Positions 5,939-6,978 of a stretch of 6,978 bases of DNA are shown here, piece by piece. The position numbers and the translations under genes are program-made. The DNA is from an uncultured Bacteroidota bacterium (GTDB lineage Bacteria; Bacteroidota; Bacteroidia; 2-12-FULL-35-15): NCBI GenBank assembly GCA_903833025.1, contig CAILDT010000866.1:1-6978 (forward strand). The letters run 5' to 3'. The notes beneath the pieces are model-generated. The model saw only the letters and a list, made by a program, of their open reading frames with translations. It was not told where the DNA came from and did no database searches. Position 1 is the stretch's first letter, and every line of letters begins with the position of its first letter.

Positions 5939-6978
5939 TTAAGAAAGCTTTGCTAACGCCCCCCCAATCCTCTTCACCGCCTCTATCAATTTATCTTCCG
6001 ATGTAGCGTACGAAAACCGCATACAATTATCATCCCCAAAAGCATCGCCCGACACAAGCGCAATATTGCCAACATCCAGCAAATACATACTCAAATCAAG
6101 CGAGTTTTTTATCTTATAATTCTCAAACCCCTTGCCGAAATAAGATGAAATATCCATAAAAATATAAAACGCACCATCAGGAATGTTTGTTTTAATGCCA
6201 GGTATTTCTTTTAATAAACCTAACACCAAATCTCTACGTTTTTTAAATTGCTTACACATTTCCACCGTTACCTTAGGGTCGGCTTTTACTGCCGCCAAAG
6301 CTGCCATTTGCGAAATAGAAGAAGTGCCTGATGTAAATTGTCCCTGCATTTTTTCGCACGCATCACTAATCCATTTCGGCGCACCTATATAACCAATCCT
6401 CCAACCCGTCATTGCAAACCCCTTGGAAACACCATTTACAGTAATTACCCTATCATAAATAAAATCAAACTGCGCAATACTCTCGTGTTTCCCCACAAAA
6501 TTAATATGCTCATAAATCTCATCAGAAATAATATATAAATCCGGAAACTCCACAACCACCTCCGCAATCGCCCTCAACTCCTCCTTAGTGTATACCGACC
6601 CAGAAGGATTGCAAGGCGTACTAAAAACAATCATCTTGGTTTTCGGAGTAATCGCTTTTCTTAATTGTTCAGCAGTAATCTTAAAATTCGACTCAATACC
6701 AGTCGCCAACGTTACTGGAATCCCCTCCGCCAATTTTATCGTCTCAATATAACTAACCCAATACGGAATCGGCACTATCACCTCCTCTCCCGGATTCACC
6801 AAACTCAAAATCGCATTCGCAATAGATTGTTTTGCACCCGTCGAAACCACTATCTGGTCAGCCGAATACGTCAAATCATTATCCCGCTTAAATTTTACTG
6901 ATATCGCTTTCCTCAAATCCAAATACCCCGCCACAGGCGTATAATGAGTAAAATTTTTATCAATCGCCTCCTTCGCCG
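5939..6978 (-). CDS. aspartate-type class I PLP-dependent aminotransferase, 5' end outside window
   Basis: A fold-type I aminotransferase of the AspB/AspC-like Ib group, likely transferring amino groups between aspartate (or similar) and 2-oxoglutarate using pyridoxal phosphate. The frame runs off the right edge: codons from 6976 read AKEAIDKNFTHYTP and continue into VAGYLDLRKAI, so the GTG at 6932-6934 is an internal valine and not the start. About 345 residues are present; family members have about 400, so roughly 50 N-terminal residues are missing. Counting from that valine: STGAKQSI (31-38), STPCNPSG (105-112, with the substrate-binding Asn109), SDEIYEH (137-143, with PLP-contacting Asp138 and Tyr141), and NGVSKGFAMTGWRIGY (167-182), in which Lys171 (codon 6422-6424) is the Schiff-base lysine. 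CMRFSYA (304-310) holds the Arg expected to bind the substrate carboxylate. Substrate specificity cannot be fixed from sequence alone. It is the first visible gene of the probable four-gene operon. Confidence 0.93.
   Translation of the reverse strand, partial: AKEAIDKNFTHYTPVAGYLDLRKAISVKFKRDNDLTYSADQIVVSTGAKQSIANAILSLVNPGEEVIVPIPYWVSYIETIKLAEGIPVTLATGIESNFKITAEQLRKAITPKTKMIVFSTPCNPSGSVYTKEELRAIAEVVVEFPDLYIISDEIYEHINFVGKHESIAQFDFIYDRVITVNGVSKGFAMTGWRIGYIGAPKWISDACEKMQGQFTSGTSSISQMAALAAVKADPKVTVEMCKQFKKRRDLVLGLLKEIPGIKTNIPDGAFYIFMDISSYFGKGFENYKIKNSLDLSMYLLDVGNIALVSGDAFGDDNCMRFSYATSEDKLIEAVKRIGGALAKLS

Noticed and set aside
5959..5965. Seven-C run as a phase-variation tract in the aminotransferase gene
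   Set aside because: It lies at the last few codons (Gly-Gly-Ala), so slippage would change only the final residues; seven bases is short.

Overview
The window looks like chromosomal DNA from a Bacteroidota bacterium, probably near Chitinophagales, Sphingobacteriales or Flavobacteriales. The grounds are: a PorT-type outer-membrane protein directly after a menaquinone-type UbiE methyltransferase, AT-rich genes without Shine-Dalgarno sequences, an orphan LytTR regulator, and one promoter that fits the Bacteroidota -7 element TANNTTTG. All seven recognisable protein genes lie on the minus strand, so the reading order runs from the right edge to the left.

Right part (6978 down to 3371): a compact run of four genes spaced 15, 33 and 39 bp apart, probably one transcription unit whose promoter lies beyond the right edge. 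In order they are a class I PLP-dependent aspartate-type aminotransferase (N-terminus cut off), a single-domain heptose-7-phosphate kinase (rfaE1/hldA), the menaquinone methyltransferase ubiE, and porT. They serve amino-acid metabolism, lipopolysaccharide heptose supply, respiratory quinone synthesis and type IX secretion. Both ubiE and porT appear to start at TTG.

Middle (3274 to 1091): a COG2509-type FAD-dependent dehydrogenase, then a 222 bp gap with a good Bacteroidota promoter and two palindromes, then a small LytTR DNA-binding protein with no receiver domain. The promoter implies a leader of about 180 nt for the LytTR mRNA, and the palindromes lie inside it.

Left part (1090 to 1): a hypothetical 220-residue protein with a helical N-terminal half and a fibronectin-III-like C-terminal half, a clear intrinsic terminator, and a 21-bp tandem array (six copies, alternating variants) that ends in an inverted copy and runs off the left edge. 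On the plus strand the array keeps a frame open to a stop at 165-167 and could be the repetitive tail of a plus-strand gene entering from outside.

A recurring theme is that several gene junctions carry short-period degenerate tandem repeats (periods of 21, 7 and 8 bp, and an ATTCGT set), some overlapping start or stop codons. I found no RNA genes, insertion sequences, CRISPR array or complete new defence-like system. The most unusual items are the 21-bp array with its inverted end and the LytTR leader region.
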